This document shows positions 26,393 to 34,601 of a stretch of 64,000 bases of DNA, one piece after another. Source of the DNA: Roseitalea sp. (GTDB lineage Bacteria; Pseudomonadota; Alphaproteobacteria; Rhizobiales; Rhizobiaceae); assembly GCA_017642895.1 (NCBI GenBank), contig JAEPON010000002.1:1-64000 (forward strand). The letters run 5' to 3'. A program made the position numbers and the translations under genes. Position 1 is the first letter of the stretch, and every line of letters begins with the position of its first letter. The notes under the pieces were generated by a model, which saw nothing but the letters and a program-made list of their open reading frames with translations, ran no database searches and had not been told where the DNA came from.

Positions 26393-27364
26393 TTACTGCA
26401 TCACTTCGGCGATGTTGTCGGGCGTATAGATGCCGACGCCCGTGTCCAGATCGTCGATCGCCTCGCCGTTCAAGAACTTGACCAGCAGATTGACCGCTTC
26501 ATAGCCTTGGCGTTCCGGTGCCTGGTCGATGGTCGCCTGAATGACCCCGTCGGACACCAGTTCCACCGTTTGATCCAGAAGGTCAAAGCCGACGATCTTC
26601 ACGTCTCCGGCACGATTGTTGCGCTCGACCCATTCGCCGGCGGCCGGCGTGGAACAGCATTCCAGCGACAGGATGCCCGTGATGTTCGGATCGGCCAGCA
26701 TGGCATTTTCGATGGCCGCGAAGGTCTCCTGGGGATCGGTGCCCGTGTTCAGCGTGCGCACGACTTCGATACCGTCGAACGCTTCGAGCGCTTCGCGTGC
26801 GCCACTTTCACGGTCAAGCGACCACTGAGCGGCGGCATCGAGCGTCGTGATCATCACGCGGCCTTCGCCCAGTATCTCTCCCATCAGCTTGCCCGCTTCA
26901 CGCCCTGACTGGACGAGATCCTGTCCGGCGAAAACAAGGCGGTCGCTGTCTGGATTATCGGTGTTGTAGCTGATCACCGGAATGCCGGCCTCGACCACGC
27001 GGTTGATCAATGGCGCCAGCGCATCGGTGCTCACCGAGGAGATCGCAAGTCCATCCATCTGATCGATCAGCGTTTCGATTTCAGAGATTTGCGCGTCCGC
27101 ATCGGCGCCGACCGGGCCGATGAAACGGGCTGTGACTGCACCGTCTTCGTCGGCGCGCTCAACCCCGGCCCGCACGAACGGGGCAAATTCGTTGGAGACA
27201 TCATGATAGGAGACAAAAATGTTGAGCGCTTCGTCTGACGAAACGCGCTCGGCAATGCGTGGCGCAAGCTCGAAGTCTTCGACGCTGACCGGATCGGCCT
27301 GCGCGGCGAAGGGGGCCAATGCCAGCCCCGTCGCCAGGATCGATATCGAAAGCAGTTGTTTCAT
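26393..27364 (-). CDS. Ribose-type ABC transporter substrate-binding protein
   Basis: The 323-residue protein has a Sec leader (MKQLLSISILATGLALAP ending AAQAD) and the periplasmic-binding-protein type 1 fold of sugar binders: IETLIDQMDGLAISSV, INRVVEAGIPVISYNTD and ILSLECCSTPAAG. The ATG at 27364 follows GGGAGGAAACC. The paired cysteines in LECCSTP occur where ribose binders usually have the hinge and second ligand loop, so the ligand may not be plain ribose. It follows the permease gene by 37 bases. Confidence 0.9.
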   Translation of the reverse strand: MKQLLSISILATGLALAPFAAQADPVSVEDFELAPRIAERVSSDEALNIFVSYHDVSNEFAPFVRAGVERADEDGAVTARFIGPVGADADAQISEIETLIDQMDGLAISSVSTDALAPLINRVVEAGIPVISYNTDNPDSDRLVFAGQDLVQSGREAGKLMGEILGEGRVMITTLDAAAQWSLDRESGAREALEAFDGIEVVRTLNTGTDPQETFAAIENAMLADPNITGILSLECCSTPAAGEWVERNNRAGDVKIVGFDLLDQTVELVSDGVIQATIDQAPERQGYEAVNLLVKFLNGEAIDDLDTGVGIYTPDNIAEVMQ

Positions 27365-27401
27365 GGTTTCCTCCCTTATGGATTTCTCTGTTGCGGCACG
27401 G

Positions 27402-28463
27402 TCAACTCGCCCGCGACCGCATGCTCCATTTGTCAATGGCAACCGCGATTATGATCACCAGGCCGATCATGACCTCCTGCATGAAGGGCGACACGCCCAT
27501 CAACACCAGCCCGTTGCGCAGAACACCGATGATCAGGACACCAAGCACTGTGCCCGGAATGGTTCCGATGCCGCCCGACAGCGACGCGCCGCCGACGACG
27601 ACGGCGGCGATCACGTCTAGCTCCAGCCCGAGCCCTGTTCTTCCAGCTTGGCCGCTGGGCAGAAATGCCATCGACAAGATGCCGGCGAGAGCCGCCAGCA
27701 TGCCCATGATGACGAACGCCCAAATCTTGACGCTGTGCACATGGATGCCTGAAACGCGCGCGGCTTTGGCGCTGCCGCCGACGGCGAACACGCGGAAGCC
27801 GAAGGCGGTCCGCGACAGCACCAGCCATCCGATCGCCGCAACGAGGATGAAGAAGACGAGCTGCATCGGGACGATGCCGAACAGGTAGCCCTGCCCCATG
27901 AATTCAAAGCTCGCCAAAACATCGGGATGGGCGCCATTGCGCTCGTTCACCGTCACCGGCTGGCCGTCGGTGAGAAGCAGCGCCGTGCCGCGCACGATCG
28001 ACAGCATGCCGAGCGTTGCGATCAGCGACGGCAGGCGGCCATAGGTCGACATCAGACCGTTGATCAGGCCGATCGAAGCGCCGATCATCAGGCCGAGAAC
28101 GAGCGCCGGCAGGAGCGGCCAGCCGGCGATAACCAGCATGCCGGTCGCCAGCCCCGAAAGCGCGTAGATCGACCCGACCGACAGATCGATCTCGCCGGCG
28201 ACGAGAACGAACGTCATGCCCACCGCCATGATTCCCAGAAGGGAAATCTGGCGGCCGACATTAAGAAGGTTGGTCGTCGTCAGGAAGCTCTCGGTCGCAA
28301 AGGCCAGAAAGAGGCACATGCACACCAGCGCCAGAAAAACGCCGGTTTCCTTGGCCGTCAGCAACCGCGCCAGCCACGGCACGCGTGCGGGCGCCGCCCG
28401 CTTGGCGGGCCGGTCCACAGCAGCCGGCTTGACGCCCACTCCCGTGCCGGTTTCGTCCGTCAT
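27402..28463 (-). CDS. rbsC: Ribose-type ABC importer permease
   Basis: The 353-residue permease matches the RbsC/BPD_transp_2 family: VLVAGEIDLSVGSIYALSG, the LIATLGMLSIVRG block and VVVGGASLSGGIGTIPGTVLG in parts. An extended hydrophilic N-terminus of about 30 residues precedes the first helix. Its start overlaps the stop of the dioxygenase gene by 4 bases, so the oxygenase and the importer are translationally coupled. This places the dioxygenase firmly in the uptake operon. Confidence 0.93.
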   Translation of the reverse strand: MTDETGTGVGVKPAAVDRPAKRAAPARVPWLARLLTAKETGVFLALVCMCLFLAFATESFLTTTNLLNVGRQISLLGIMAVGMTFVLVAGEIDLSVGSIYALSGLATGMLVIAGWPLLPALVLGLMIGASIGLINGLMSTYGRLPSLIATLGMLSIVRGTALLLTDGQPVTVNERNGAHPDVLASFEFMGQGYLFGIVPMQLVFFILVAAIGWLVLSRTAFGFRVFAVGGSAKAARVSGIHVHSVKIWAFVIMGMLAALAGILSMAFLPSGQAGRTGLGLELDVIAAVVVGGASLSGGIGTIPGTVLGVLIIGVLRNGLVLMGVSPFMQEVMIGLVIIIAVAIDKWSMRSRAS

Positions 28464-29224
28464 CTGGCGTCCATGAAGCTGCCCGCCGCGACGGGTTTCA
28501 GTTCTTCATAATTGCCGTAATCGCGCGCCCGCACGAACGGAGCGTTGTGGGCGGCGTTGTACGAGCAAATATACCCCCAACGATATGTATCGCTGTTGTT
28601 GGCGTCCGACCGGTGCAGCAGATTGCAATGGAACACCAGCGCGTCGCCGGGGTCCATTTCGACGTAGACATGATCGAACCGTTCGATTGCCGCGTCCAGA
28701 TAAGGCTTCTCGACGTTCGTCTGGCCATCTTCACGGACATGATTGAGACGCCCCAGAATATGCGAGCCCTTGAGGACCTGCAGGCAGCCATTGGCCTTGT
28801 TGGAGGCGTCAAGCGCGATCCAGATCGACAGCATTTCGGGCGACAGGCAACCATTGTTGTACCAGTAACCGAAGTCCTGGTGCCATTCCCACGCGCCACC
28901 CTCACGTGGCTGCTTCATCGTCATCTTGTGGCTGTACAGATAAATCTCGTCGCCGATCAACGCCTCGGACATCCGCACCAGACGCTCATCGCGCGCCAGC
29001 ATGCCATACTTGTCGTCGCCGGCATGGTTCCACAGCTTGAGCAGGGTCTTGTTTCCGGCCTTGTCGCCCTTCTCCATGACCGAACCGGAGCGACTTTCCG
29101 CTTCCAACTGCTGGCGTGCGGCATCACGGAAATCAGCCACTTCCGCTTCGTTCAGAAAATCCTTGCGGATGAAATAGCCGTCCGCTTCATACGCACGGGT
29201 TTCTGCCCTTGTCGGCACAAGCAT
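28460..29224 (-). CDS. Phytanoyl-CoA dioxygenase (PhyH) family, Fe(II)/2-oxoglutarate oxygenase
   Basis: The 254-residue protein has the facial-triad motif HxD in EWHQDFGYWYN and a distal histidine in VFHCNLLHRSDANNS, followed by the arginine expected to bind 2-oxoglutarate. PhyH enzymes hydroxylate a substrate at the expense of 2-oxoglutarate and oxygen. Known substrates include phytanoyl-CoA, ectoine and aminoethylphosphonate. It is the first gene of the ribose-type operon, with GGGAGGAGAGC before the ATG. It presumably hydroxylates an imported sugar derivative or N- or O-alkyl substituent, releasing the pentose. Confidence 0.88.
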   Translation of the reverse strand: MLVPTRAETRAYEADGYFIRKDFLNEAEVADFRDAARQQLEAESRSGSVMEKGDKAGNKTLLKLWNHAGDDKYGMLARDERLVRMSEALIGDEIYLYSHKMTMKQPREGGAWEWHQDFGYWYNNGCLSPEMLSIWIALDASNKANGCLQVLKGSHILGRLNHVREDGQTNVEKPYLDAAIERFDHVYVEMDPGDALVFHCNLLHRSDANNSDTYRWGYICSYNAAHNAPFVRARDYGNYEELKPVAAGSFMDAR

Positions 29225-29256
29225 GCTCTCCTCCCAACACCGGAGCGGCTCTCATT

Positions 29257-29285
29257 GGGCCGCTTGCAGCAAACGGGCCTCTTGC
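29257..29285. promoter_or_regulatory. Direct repeat in divergent promoter, candidate AraC operator
   Basis: Two copies of GGGCC[G/T]CTTGC lie 18 bases apart (29257-29267 and 29275-29285). A looser third set (GGGCC at 29286-29290, CTTGC at 29295-29299) follows. They sit in the 107-base gap between the dioxygenase gene and the divergent AraC gene. AraC/XylS proteins bind direct repeats about two helical turns apart, so this is a plausible operator for both genes. The repeat is seen; the binding is inferred. Confidence 0.4.
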
Positions 29286-29331
29286 GGGCCACATCTTGCC
29301 CGTCACTTTACGGCGCCCGTCGCCAAACAAA

Positions 29332-30219
29332 ATGGACAGTCTCGCCATTTATTTGTATGAAACGCGCATGCCACAACCCTATCGAGCAGCAAGAGTCCGG
29401 GTCAGCCAGTTCTTTCTGCCCAATGACCGCACGCGCAATGGTCTGACGACGGTCCTGCGGGCCGGCTGGCTCGACGCGCTGCCCGGCGCCAGAATTCGGC
29501 GGGCCGCCTGCCCCGGCGACGACATTCTCTATTGCCTGTCAGGTCGGGGGAAGGTCGAACTCGGGAACGGAGATTTTGATCTGTCGGCTGGACAGCTCGC
29601 ATGGATCGCCGGCGACGCGCCGCACGGCCATGTGGCTGACCCGGACGATCCCTGGTCGGTGATGTGGTTGCGACTTGACGGGCCGAACCTGGCTGTGTTG
29701 CGACAACGGATTTTCGGCAATGCCCGCCCGCGCCTCACCGTGACAGACGGATCGGACCTGGTCGAATGGTTCCAGGATCTGTTCCAGATTCTGGACGCAC
29801 GTCGCGGCGATACGGACTTGCGGGCCCACACCGCAATCGCGCGATTGCTTCAACTGCTGGCCCGGCAGCGCGATCCGCAGGGAGCAACCGGCCTGCACGC
29901 CGGGTTCGACCGGCTCAGACAGATGATCGTCGCCAATCCCGAACGCGCTTGGAGCGCCCGCGACATGACGGACATCGCAGGCCTGAGCGCATCGCAGCTA
30001 CGGCGCCTGTTCCATCATCATCTCAAGACCACGCCGCGGGCCTATCTGCGGCACCAGAGACTGGCCATGGCGCAGCGCCTGATGCTGGAAAGCACATTGT
30101 CATTGCAGGAGATCGCGGTCGCATGCGGCTTTTGCGACGGCTATCATTTCAGCCGGGATTTCCGGCGTGTCGTCGGTCGCACGCCGACTGAATGGCGCTT
30201 TGCCGAATTGGGCCGCTGA
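29332..30219 (+). CDS. AraC-family transcriptional regulator of the ribose-type operon
   Basis: The protein of about 295 residues has a cupin sensory domain (ILYCLSGRGKVELGNGDFDL, LAWIAGDAPHGH) and a C-terminal AraC DNA-binding domain (MTDIAGLSASQLRRLFHHH, then LSLQEIAVACGFCDGYHFSR). This layout is that of regulators of sugar uptake operons. It is divergent from the dioxygenase gene. The start is uncertain: an ATG at 29368 is possible and neither has a clear ribosome site. It probably activates the operon when the sugar or its derivative is present. Confidence 0.88.
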   Translation: MDSLAIYLYETRMPQPYRAARVRVSQFFLPNDRTRNGLTTVLRAGWLDALPGARIRRAACPGDDILYCLSGRGKVELGNGDFDLSAGQLAWIAGDAPHGHVADPDDPWSVMWLRLDGPNLAVLRQRIFGNARPRLTVTDGSDLVEWFQDLFQILDARRGDTDLRAHTAIARLLQLLARQRDPQGATGLHAGFDRLRQMIVANPERAWSARDMTDIAGLSASQLRRLFHHHLKTTPRAYLRHQRLAMAQRLMLESTLSLQEIAVACGFCDGYHFSRDFRRVVGRTPTEWRFAELGR

Positions 30220-30430
30220 ACTCCTGCAAAGTTCGACAGATCGCCATTTCGATCGGGCCTCAAGCAGGTCCGTCGACGGTCAGCGTCCGTCAGCCAAACC
30301 GCCACCGGCTGACCGGGACGTTTCGGCCCTCAACGAACTCCCGAGAAAGCTTTGGATTGCCATGGCGCGATCATTGGAGCGGACGGAGCGGACATTGCAC
30401 TTTTGCGGCATTGTCGGCGATAGAGACAAA

Positions 30431-31627
30431 ATGGTCTTGCCGTTTGTGGACAATCAAAGCGCCCGCCGCCTGTTTCTCGACCGACACCTCCTGCTGCGTC
30501 CGGCGCCGGGTCCCGGTCGGGGCGAAGACCTGGAAGGTGTGCTCAATGCACTGGGCTTTGTTCAGGTCGACAGCGTCAACACGCTCGCCCGCGCGCATGA
30601 TCTGATCCTGTGGTCCCGCCGCGGCCAGTACCGCCCAAAAGCCCTCGAAAACCTTGTGGCGCGCCGGCGCACCGCGTTCGAACACTGGACGCACGATGCC
30701 TCCGTGATCCCGATGGCATTCTATCCCATGTGGCGCAAGAAGTTCGCGCGCGACGAAGCGCGCATGCGGTCGCGCTGGTCCGAGGCGCGGCGCCAGGGAT
30801 GGGAAACCGAGATCGACCAGGTACTGCGGCACATTGCCGAAAATGGCCCGGCCTCTTCGCTCGATGTCGGCGACGAGGAGGCAAAGGGCTCCTCGGGCTG
30901 GTGGGATTGGCACCCTTCCAAAACGGCGCTCGAGTTCCTGTGGCGGTCCGGCCAACTGGCGATCTGCCATCGCCGTGGTTTCCGCAAGTTCTATGACCTG
31001 GCCGAGCGCGTCATTCCGGCCGCGCACCGCAACCGGCATTGTGATGATGACGAGATCATCGACTGGGCGATGTCGGAGGCGTTGCGACGCCTTGGCTTCG
31101 GCACCAGCGGCGAACTGGCAGCGTTCTTTGAGATCGTCACGCGCGATGAAGCAAAGGCCTGGTGCGCGGCGGCGCTTTCCGAGGGCCGCATCATCGAGGC
31201 GGAGATCGGGATGGTTGATGGATCGCGCCGGCGCAGTTTCACCACAGAAGCCGTTCTCGACGATGCGGCGTCCTTGCCCGAGCCAACGGCGCGCGTGCGC
31301 CTCCTGTCGCCATTCGACCCCGCCCTGCGTGATCGCGCGCGGGCCGAGCGGCTGTTCGGTTTCCACTATCGGATCGAGATCTTCGTGCCCGAAGCCAGGC
31401 GACGATACGGGTACTATGTTTTTCCGGTGCTGCAAGGCGATCGGCTCATCGGCCGCATCGATGCGAAGCGGTCCGACGGCGCGCTTGTCGTCCAGGCCTT
31501 CTGGCCGGAAGCCGGCGTGCGGATGGGAAAGGCGCGCACGGCCGCTCTGAAATCGGAACTCGAGCGGTTAAGGCCGCTGGCCGGCGTGAAGACGGTCACG
31601 TTCGTCGAGGGCTGGATGCGCAAGTGA
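30431..31627 (+). CDS. ycaQ: Winged-helix DNA glycosylase of the YcaQ/AlkX family
   Basis: The 398-residue protein belongs to the HTH_42 family that includes the DNA interstrand-crosslink glycosylases AlkZ and YcaQ. Near residue 45 it has FVQVDSVNTLARAHDLILWS; the QVD triplet corresponds to the QxD form of the catalytic motif I recall for YcaQ/AlkX, as opposed to QxQ in AlkZ. Later blocks include LLSPFDPALRDRARAERLFGF (in parts) and the C-terminal basic domain. The ATG at 30431 fits the family start and length, although the frame is open upstream. It repairs alkylated or crosslinked DNA and seems unrelated to its neighbours. Confidence 0.85.
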   Translation: MVLPFVDNQSARRLFLDRHLLLRPAPGPGRGEDLEGVLNALGFVQVDSVNTLARAHDLILWSRRGQYRPKALENLVARRRTAFEHWTHDASVIPMAFYPMWRKKFARDEARMRSRWSEARRQGWETEIDQVLRHIAENGPASSLDVGDEEAKGSSGWWDWHPSKTALEFLWRSGQLAICHRRGFRKFYDLAERVIPAAHRNRHCDDDEIIDWAMSEALRRLGFGTSGELAAFFEIVTRDEAKAWCAAALSEGRIIEAEIGMVDGSRRRSFTTEAVLDDAASLPEPTARVRLLSPFDPALRDRARAERLFGFHYRIEIFVPEARRRYGYYVFPVLQGDRLIGRIDAKRSDGALVVQAFWPEAGVRMGKARTAALKSELERLRPLAGVKTVTFVEGWMRK

Positions 31628-31706
31628 TACCCTCCCTGACTGCTGCCGGTGGACCATGAACATCTCGTGACCAACCCCTATGGGCCCTGCCGATCTGCGA
31701 TCCGCC

Positions 31707-32186
31707 TCACTCCTCCAGCGAACCGTGAACGGCAACCTGCTGCAGTTCGGCCGGAACCGCGTCGATCGCCCGAAAGCTCTCCTTGACGCCGGCCTCGGTG
31801 AGTTCGCGCGCGACCGCCAGCAGCGTGTTGTCGTCATGATCCTCGCACAGTTCGGCCATGAAGATGATCTCGTCGCGCGCCACGGGCCGTGCCGCCTCGA
31901 TATCGGGTGCGCCATAAATGTCCACAAAATGCCGGGCCAGCGTTTCGGCCAGGTCGTCGGCTTCGGCCTGTTCGACGGGTGTCACCGCGACCAGCGTAAC
32001 ACGCCCGAACGTCTCCAGCCCCAGCCAACCATTCGCAAAGGCCTGACGCGCCTTGCCGACAAGGTCGGCCTGCGTCCAGTCGGAGAACTCAAACCCCCCC
32101 GAAATGCACCATTCGCCGGTGCGCGCCGGGGAGAAGAATATGTTGCGATCGCTTTCGTCCAGATGGATGGCCCGGGCCAGCTTCAC
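31707..32186 (-). CDS. DUF6505-family protein
   Basis: This 159-residue protein starts at a GTG behind GGAGGACTGAC. It resembles the family I know as DUF6505, with KLARAIHLDESD, GEWCISGGFEFSD and KARQAFANGWLGLE. No catalytic motif is evident. The gene lies 3 bases after the ligase-like gene and ends a four-gene unit with DUF6494 and Mrp. The unit recurs near formate dehydrogenases in alphaproteobacteria as far as I recall, so a role in assembling that enzyme or another iron-sulphur protein is possible. The function is unknown. Confidence 0.7.
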   Translation of the reverse strand: MKLARAIHLDESDRNIFFSPARTGEWCISGGFEFSDWTQADLVGKARQAFANGWLGLETFGRVTLVAVTPVEQAEADDLAETLARHFVDIYGAPDIEAARPVARDEIIFMAELCEDHDDNTLLAVARELTEAGVKESFRAIDAVPAELQQVAVHGSLEE

Positions 32187-32189
32187 GTG

Positions 32190-32891
32190 TCAGTCCTCCA
32201 AAAGGTCGATGAGCGCGACAAGGTGCGTCGTTGCGCCGTCGCGGACAAGGGCACCGAACTTTTCGTCAATGCCGACGAACGTGCCTTTCCTGCCGCCAAT
32301 ATCGACCGCTTCGCCCATCTTGTGCGCCAGGCCGCGCCATTCGGCATGCAATGGCGCGACGCCTTCATCCGTCCAGCGGTTTATCCAGTAAAGCGTGTGG
32401 CGAACCCAGGCTTCCAAAAGCGTGACGGGATCGATTTCGGCGCATCCTTCCTCGACCAGCGCCGTGCGGTCGGGGTTCCATCCTGGCGCATCGCCCGCAT
32501 GTCGCAGATCAATATGGAGCCCGGTCACGATCCAGTCCGGTTCGGCGCCGGCCTGCTTGCCCGAGGCGGCAACGGCCAGATGGCCGCACCGCGCGCCATT
32601 GACCCGGATGGCGCCACCCCATTCAAGATGGACCGCCACTTCCGGCGGTGCGAGCGAGCCGAGCGCGTTCTGAAAACCGACACCGCAGGCCGGGAGCACC
32701 GCCATGGCATCCTCCAGCGGCACCTCGGGCGCAAAGATGATGGCGGCGCGCAGCGCTTCCGACGACACATTGTAAGCCACCACGCCCGGATCGGTTCCCG
32801 CGACCGCCAGCGCGCGTGCACGCTCGAACGGGTCGATCCGGCCCGCCACGGGCTCCGGCCGGAACAGCGGCGGAAACAGTGGTGCATTCAC
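32190..32891 (-). CDS. Biotin/lipoate--protein ligase-like protein (DUF4444 type)
   Basis: The 233-residue protein has the core of the biotin/lipoate ligase fold: ALRAAIIFAPEVPLEDAM, VHLEWGGAIRVNGARCGH with the glycine-rich and lysine-less loop, and WIVTGLHIDL. The C-terminal part, IDIGGRKGTFVGIDE-like in VDIGGRKGTFVGID, is the small domain often called DUF4444. Family members transfer a lipoyl or biotinyl group, but this subgroup is uncharacterised. A GTG at 32891 overlaps the Mrp stop by 4 bases. Coupling to Mrp hints at a maturation function for metalloenzymes. Confidence 0.72.
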   Translation of the reverse strand: MNAPLFPPLFRPEPVAGRIDPFERARALAVAGTDPGVVAYNVSSEALRAAIIFAPEVPLEDAMAVLPACGVGFQNALGSLAPPEVAVHLEWGGAIRVNGARCGHLAVAASGKQAGAEPDWIVTGLHIDLRHAGDAPGWNPDRTALVEEGCAEIDPVTLLEAWVRHTLYWINRWTDEGVAPLHAEWRGLAHKMGEAVDIGGRKGTFVGIDEKFGALVRDGATTHLVALIDLLED

Positions 32892-33970
32892 GTTTCGGTT
32901 CTTTCAAAAAGGCCACGCGCAATCGTCCGGAAAGCCTGCGCTTCGGCTGATCCGGCGCGCGAGACGACCACCGGCGCACCACCATCTCCGGCCGTCCGGA
33001 TGTCAAGGTGCAGCGGAATCTCGCCAAGCAGCGGCGCGCCCAGCTTTTCTGCCTCGGCCGCAACACCGCCATGGCCGAAAATATGCTCCTCATGGCCGCA
33101 TTGCGAGCACACATGCGTCGACATGTTTTCGATCAGGCCGATGATCGGAATGTTCATCTGCTTGAACATGTCGATGCCTTTTCGGGCATCGATCAGCGCG
33201 ATGTCCTGCGGCGTCGAAACGACGATCGCCCCGTTCACCACGAACTTCTGGCCGAGCGTCATCTGCACGTCGCCCGTCCCGGGCGGCAGATCGACCAGAA
33301 GCACATCGAGCGCGCCCCATTGCACTTGGTTCATCATCTGCTGAAGGGCGCCCATCAGCATCGGGCCACGCCAGACAACGGCCTGGTCGTCATTGGTCAT
33401 CAGGCCGACCGAAATCATCGTCACGCCGTGATTGCGCATCGGCAAGATGGTCTGCCCGTCGGGAGACGATGGCCGGCCGGAAACGCCCAGCATGCGCGGC
33501 TGGGACGGGCCGTAGACATCGGCATCGAGCAGCCCGACCTTCAGCCCTTCGGCGGCCAACGCGCAGGCCAGATTGGCCGCGACCGTGGACTTTCCGACCC
33601 CGCCCTTGCCCGATGCGATGGCGATGATCCGATCGACCCCGGGGACGGATTGCGGGCCGGCTTCGGTGGCCGGCTTGGCGCGGATCGGCGTCGGCTCCGG
33701 CTTTGCGGCCTCAGACGGCTTTGCCAGTTCCGCGGTCATCACGATCTTGGCATCCGAGCAGCCGTCAAGCGCTTCCAGCTTCTGCTCGGCCTCGCGCCGC
33801 ATCATCTCCATGTCGGCTTCACGAGCCGGGTCGATCTCAAGCACGAACCGCACCTGTTGATCGTTGATCTGAAGCGCCCGCATCATGCCGGACGACACCA
33901 GATCCTCTCCGCTCGATGGATCTCTGACCGTTTTCAGTGTTTCCAGAACGGCTTGCCGTGTCAGCGCCAC
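32888..33970 (-). CDS. apbC: Mrp/NBP35-family iron-sulphur carrier ATPase
   Basis: The 360-residue protein has an N-terminal MIP18/DUF59-like domain (VLETLKTVRDPSSGEDLV), a deviant Walker A SGKGGVGKSTVAANLA near residue 115, and a CxxC pair in HVCSQCGHEEHIFG that would hold a bridging [4Fe-4S] cluster. Such proteins carry clusters to apo-enzymes. A GTG start one base after the DUF6494 stop is used. Its location opposite an iron-sulphur-rich formate dehydrogenase locus suggests it loads clusters into that enzyme, though general house-keeping use is equally possible. Confidence 0.93.
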   Translation of the reverse strand: MALTRQAVLETLKTVRDPSSGEDLVSSGMMRALQINDQQVRFVLEIDPAREADMEMMRREAEQKLEALDGCSDAKIVMTAELAKPSEAAKPEPTPIRAKPATEAGPQSVPGVDRIIAIASGKGGVGKSTVAANLACALAAEGLKVGLLDADVYGPSQPRMLGVSGRPSSPDGQTILPMRNHGVTMISVGLMTNDDQAVVWRGPMLMGALQQMMNQVQWGALDVLLVDLPPGTGDVQMTLGQKFVVNGAIVVSTPQDIALIDARKGIDMFKQMNIPIIGLIENMSTHVCSQCGHEEHIFGHGGVAAEAEKLGAPLLGEIPLHLDIRTAGDGGAPVVVSRAGSAEAQAFRTIARGLFERTET

Positions 33971-33971
33971 G

Positions 33972-34166
33972 TCAGGACTGCCCCTCGATCTCCCCGGTCA
34001 CTTCATGCTCAAGGTCAAGCTCGTCGATCGTCAGCACCACGCGCGCCTTGTAGGTCTTTCCCGCCGTGTCGTCGGCGTTGCGCATGGCCTCCTCGATTGC
34101 CTGTTGCGACGTCACGCCGACCTGTTTGAGAAACTTGCGCATCGACATGTTGAAATCGCCACTCAT
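33972..34166 (-). CDS. DUF6494-family small protein
   Basis: The 64-residue protein begins MSGDFNMSMRKFLKQVGV and has a basic helix, then VVLTIDELDLEHEVTGEI, matching the family I know as DUF6494. The ATG at 34166 follows a good GGAGGAGGGAGAG site. It is the first gene of the unit DUF6494-Mrp-ligase-DUF6505. The function is unknown; its size and coupling to Mrp suggest an adaptor. Confidence 0.75.
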   Translation of the reverse strand: MSGDFNMSMRKFLKQVGVTSQQAIEEAMRNADDTAGKTYKARVVLTIDELDLEHEVTGEIEGQS

Positions 34167-34268
34167 GGACTCTCCCTCCTCCAAGGAAACACTTCGCAAT
34201 TCCGGCCGGCGTTGACCGTTTTGCTCCTATAGCTTTAGCTTTGCTCCATTGCCAGTCGTGGGGAGGAA

Positions 34269-34595
34269 TTGCCATTCGGTTTCCCCGAGCAGTTTACTTG
34301 TGGCTTGTGCTTGCTGCCGTGCTCGCCCCGGGTTCCGGTCCGGCCTCGGCCGATGACCGGCATTTCACGCTCGGTGCGCAGGTTTCGGGATTGGGATGCC
34401 CGCTTTGAGGCCTTTTACATAAAAAGGCCGCACCCGGCTTTCACGGTGATCGACAAGGTCACCCCGCCATTTGACGCCGCAAGCCCGCCGCCGATCGAGC
34501 CGGTGCGCGTCAGCCTCGACGACATCGATGCCATCCGCGCCTATGTGGCAACAATCGAACCGGCGGACTTGGGTCGCCCGATCCAGCTCCAGTGA
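34269..34595 (+). pseudogene. Decayed gene for a secreted protein, probably a cytochrome c relative
   Basis: A GGGAGGAATT ribosome site is followed at 34274 by ATT where an ATG would be expected. That frame encodes a signal peptide (RFPRAVYLWLVLAAVLAP ending ASADD), then stops at 34407. The C-terminal segment, with RPHPAFTVIDKVTPPFD and IRAYVATIEPADLGRPIQ, continues in a different frame to 34595. The tail resembles the C-terminus of cytochrome c-like proteins that accompany this locus elsewhere, but no CxxCH remains. The gene seems to have lost its start, its reading frame and its central heme region. An alternative TTG-started intact ORF at 34269 is less convincing. Confidence 0.55.
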
Positions 34596-34601
34596 CGACG
34601 C

